Of a stretch of 5,954 bases of DNA, positions 4,833 to 5,954 are shown one piece after another. Source of the DNA: Bryobacterales bacterium (GTDB lineage: Bacteria; Acidobacteriota; Terriglobia; Bryobacterales; Bryobacteraceae); assembly GCA_003517725.1 (NCBI GenBank), contig DOZZ01000031.1, positions 19,002 to 24,955 on the forward strand, written 5' to 3'. The first letter of the stretch is position 1; every line of letters starts with the position of its first letter. The notes beneath the pieces are model-generated. The model had not been told where the DNA came from. It did no database searches and was given only the letters and a program-made list of their open reading frames with translations. The position numbers and the translations under genes were made by a program.

Positions 4833-5954
4833 GGCTTCCGCTGCGCCTCGCCAAGGTGTAGATCCGCAAAGCGCAGATATTGTTCCCAGTCGTAGTCCGT
4901 GACATCGTGCTTGCCGGCGCGAATGTGGTAGCCGATGTCATGCATGATGGGCTGGTGCAGCGAAGGCATCTCGGCTGCATCGAGGCCCTGCTTGCCGAAC
5001 AGGCGGTAGACCGGCCCGGCATGCAGCGCGCCCAGAAACTCGCCCTTGGGATCTGAGCCCTGGTCACCTTCGGCGCTCGCGACATACAGGGGCCGGGGCG
5101 CGGTTAGCGCCAATAGCTCGTGACTGTCGAACGGCAGGCGCTCGGGATGACCCGTGTATTGCCGGTAATTGCGGCAGTACCAGTGCGGGAACGCGACATT
5201 CAAATGCTCGATGGTCTCGCCATAATCGCGCCGCGACAGCGCCGCGCCGCCTTCGCCCGATTCATTCGAGATCACCAGGGCAAAGCGCGGGTCGAGGGCC
5301 GAGGCCCACAGCGCGGCTTTGCCCAGGCGCGAATGCCCGATCAGCGCCACGCGGTGCGCGTCCACGGCGGCGTCGGTCGCCAGATAGTCCATGGCCCGGC
5401 TGAGTCCCCAACCCCAGGCGGCCAGCGCGCCCCACTCGTCGTCGTCAAACCTTGTTTGGTCCGGCTTAAGGAACAAGCCTCGCACGCCGTAGGGCAGCCC
5501 GCCGTCGAAATCCGGCTCGATATCGCCGTAGTAGATAGTCGCCAGGCCGTAGCCGCGCGCCAGCAACTTCGGCACTTGCCAGGCGGACGCATTGCTGCCG
5601 CGCGAACTTTCGACAGGCATGCGGCGGACGAGCCGCGCGCCGGCGTTGGCATCGTGCACCCAGGTGTCATGTAAGGCAATGCCGGGGTCGGACGCGACGG
5701 TGTGGTTGCCCCCGAAGTTCAATCCCAGAAAAACAGGCGCGGGACCGGGCGCGTTGGCCGGCAGATACAGTAGCAGGTGCAGCGTCGGACCATCGGGACC
5801 ACCGAACGCCAGCGTCACCTGCTTACGCAGCGCCTTCACTTCCCCGGCCTGCGCCGCCTCCGACATCACCTGTATCCGAGCCGCGGTGCGGCCGGCCGGG
5901 GTCCTGCCGAACATCTGAGTTTCAAACAGCTTCACAAGTTCCGGACGGCGGATG
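4829..5954 (-). CDS. CE15 glucuronoyl-esterase-like alpha/beta hydrolase (5' end off the window)
   Basis: Carbohydrate esterase family 15 members hydrolyse esters between lignin alcohols and 4-O-methyl-glucuronic acid on xylan, usually after export. Residues are numbered from a GTG at 5935, but the frame stays open to the right edge, reading IRRPEL just before it, which matches the RRPE..LFE.....GRTP opening of family members. The real start, and any signal peptide, is therefore outside the window and GTG 5935 should not be taken as the start. Visible family marks are GLNFGGNH (71-78), the nucleophile elbow GHSRLGK (200-206, Ser202, Arg203, Lys206), NESGEGGAALSRR (224-236, Glu225), YGET (238-241, Glu240), EGDQGSDPKGEF (289-300, Asp291) and GKHDV (341-345, His343). 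The spacing Ser to Glu +23, to Asp +89 and to His +141 equals that which I recall for the characterised Opitutus enzyme OtCE15A. The substrate-binding Trp expected two residues after Asp291 is Gly293. The length is 368 residues from the GTG. The gene is convergent with the 85-residue gene and shares stop-codon bases. Confidence 0.9.
   Translation of the reverse strand, partial: IRRPELVKLFETQMFGRTPAGRTAARIQVMSEAAQAGEVKALRKQVTLAFGGPDGPTLHLLLYLPANAPGPAPVFLGLNFGGNHTVASDPGIALHDTWVHDANAGARLVRRMPVESSRGSNASAWQVPKLLARGYGLATIYYGDIEPDFDGGLPYGVRGLFLKPDQTRFDDDEWGALAAWGWGLSRAMDYLATDAAVDAHRVALIGHSRLGKAALWASALDPRFALVISNESGEGGAALSRRDYGETIEHLNVAFPHWYCRNYRQYTGHPERLPFDSHELLALTAPRPLYVASAEGDQGSDPKGEFLGALHAGPVYRLFGKQGLDAAEMPSLHQPIMHDIGYHIRAGKHDVTDYDWEQYLRFADLHLGEAQRKP

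Noticed and set aside
4507..5085. A 192-codon - strand frame spanning the 85-aa gene and the CE15 3' end
   Set aside because: It is frame-shifted relative to the CE15 gene and antisense to the 85-aa gene; the translation is Arg/Ser/Thr-rich without recognisable features.
5120..5918. Open frames on both strands within the CE15 gene (+ 5120-5674, - 5341-5679, + 5592-5918)
   Set aside because: All are shadows of the CE15 frame, which holds the nucleophile elbow and the other active-site motifs.

Overview
The window is a gene-dense, GC-rich bacterial chromosomal stretch (about 67% GC in a hand-counted 240-base sample of the ABC-F gene). It holds six protein-coding genes, two of them cut by the window edges. 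I see no rRNA, tRNA, CRISPR array, insertion sequence or origin. A bacterial-type CE15 esterase, a YbbP-like permease, a Uup-type ABC-F ATPase and a small secreted Lys/Ala/His-rich protein together would suit an Acidobacteriota soil bacterium of the Solibacter/Bryobacter kind. That placement is inferred from protein flavour only.

Left part (1-2028, + strand): the C-terminal part of a two-FtsX-domain ABC exporter permease of the YbbP type; its start lies off the left edge. It converges, across a 46-base gap with two weak hairpins, on a complete Uup-type ABC-F ATPase gene (2075-3883, - strand). Upstream of the ABC-F gene on the same strand are an 83-residue exported protein with an 11-residue glycine spacing (3932-4183) and an unrecognised 98-residue protein (4257-4553). 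The gaps are only 48 and 73 bases, so the three - strand genes could share transcripts.

Middle part (about 4257-4832): a compositional islet of about 52% GC with two small unrecognised genes pointing away from each other, their start codons 21 bases apart (98 aa on -, 85 aa on +). A consensus -35 box (TTGACA) for the leftward gene lies inside the rightward gene, and its candidate -10 overlaps the rightward start codon. A -10-like CATAAT for the rightward gene overlaps the leftward start codon. This is the part of the window least explained by known families.

Right part (4829-5954, - strand): most of a CE15 glucuronoyl-esterase-like hydrolase, the enzyme class that cleaves lignin-glucuronoxylan esters in plant biomass. 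Its stop codon overlaps the stop codon of the 85-residue gene tail to tail. Its reading frame continues through the right edge, so the true start and any signal peptide are not visible. The nucleophile, histidine and two candidate acids are present, but a substrate-binding tryptophan expected from characterised relatives appears to be glycine.

The genes do not form an evident single pathway. The permease (envelope export), Uup (cytosolic ribosome or DNA-related ATPase) and CE15 enzyme (extracellular polysaccharide breakdown) look like ordinary chromosomal neighbours, with the low-GC pair inserted between them.
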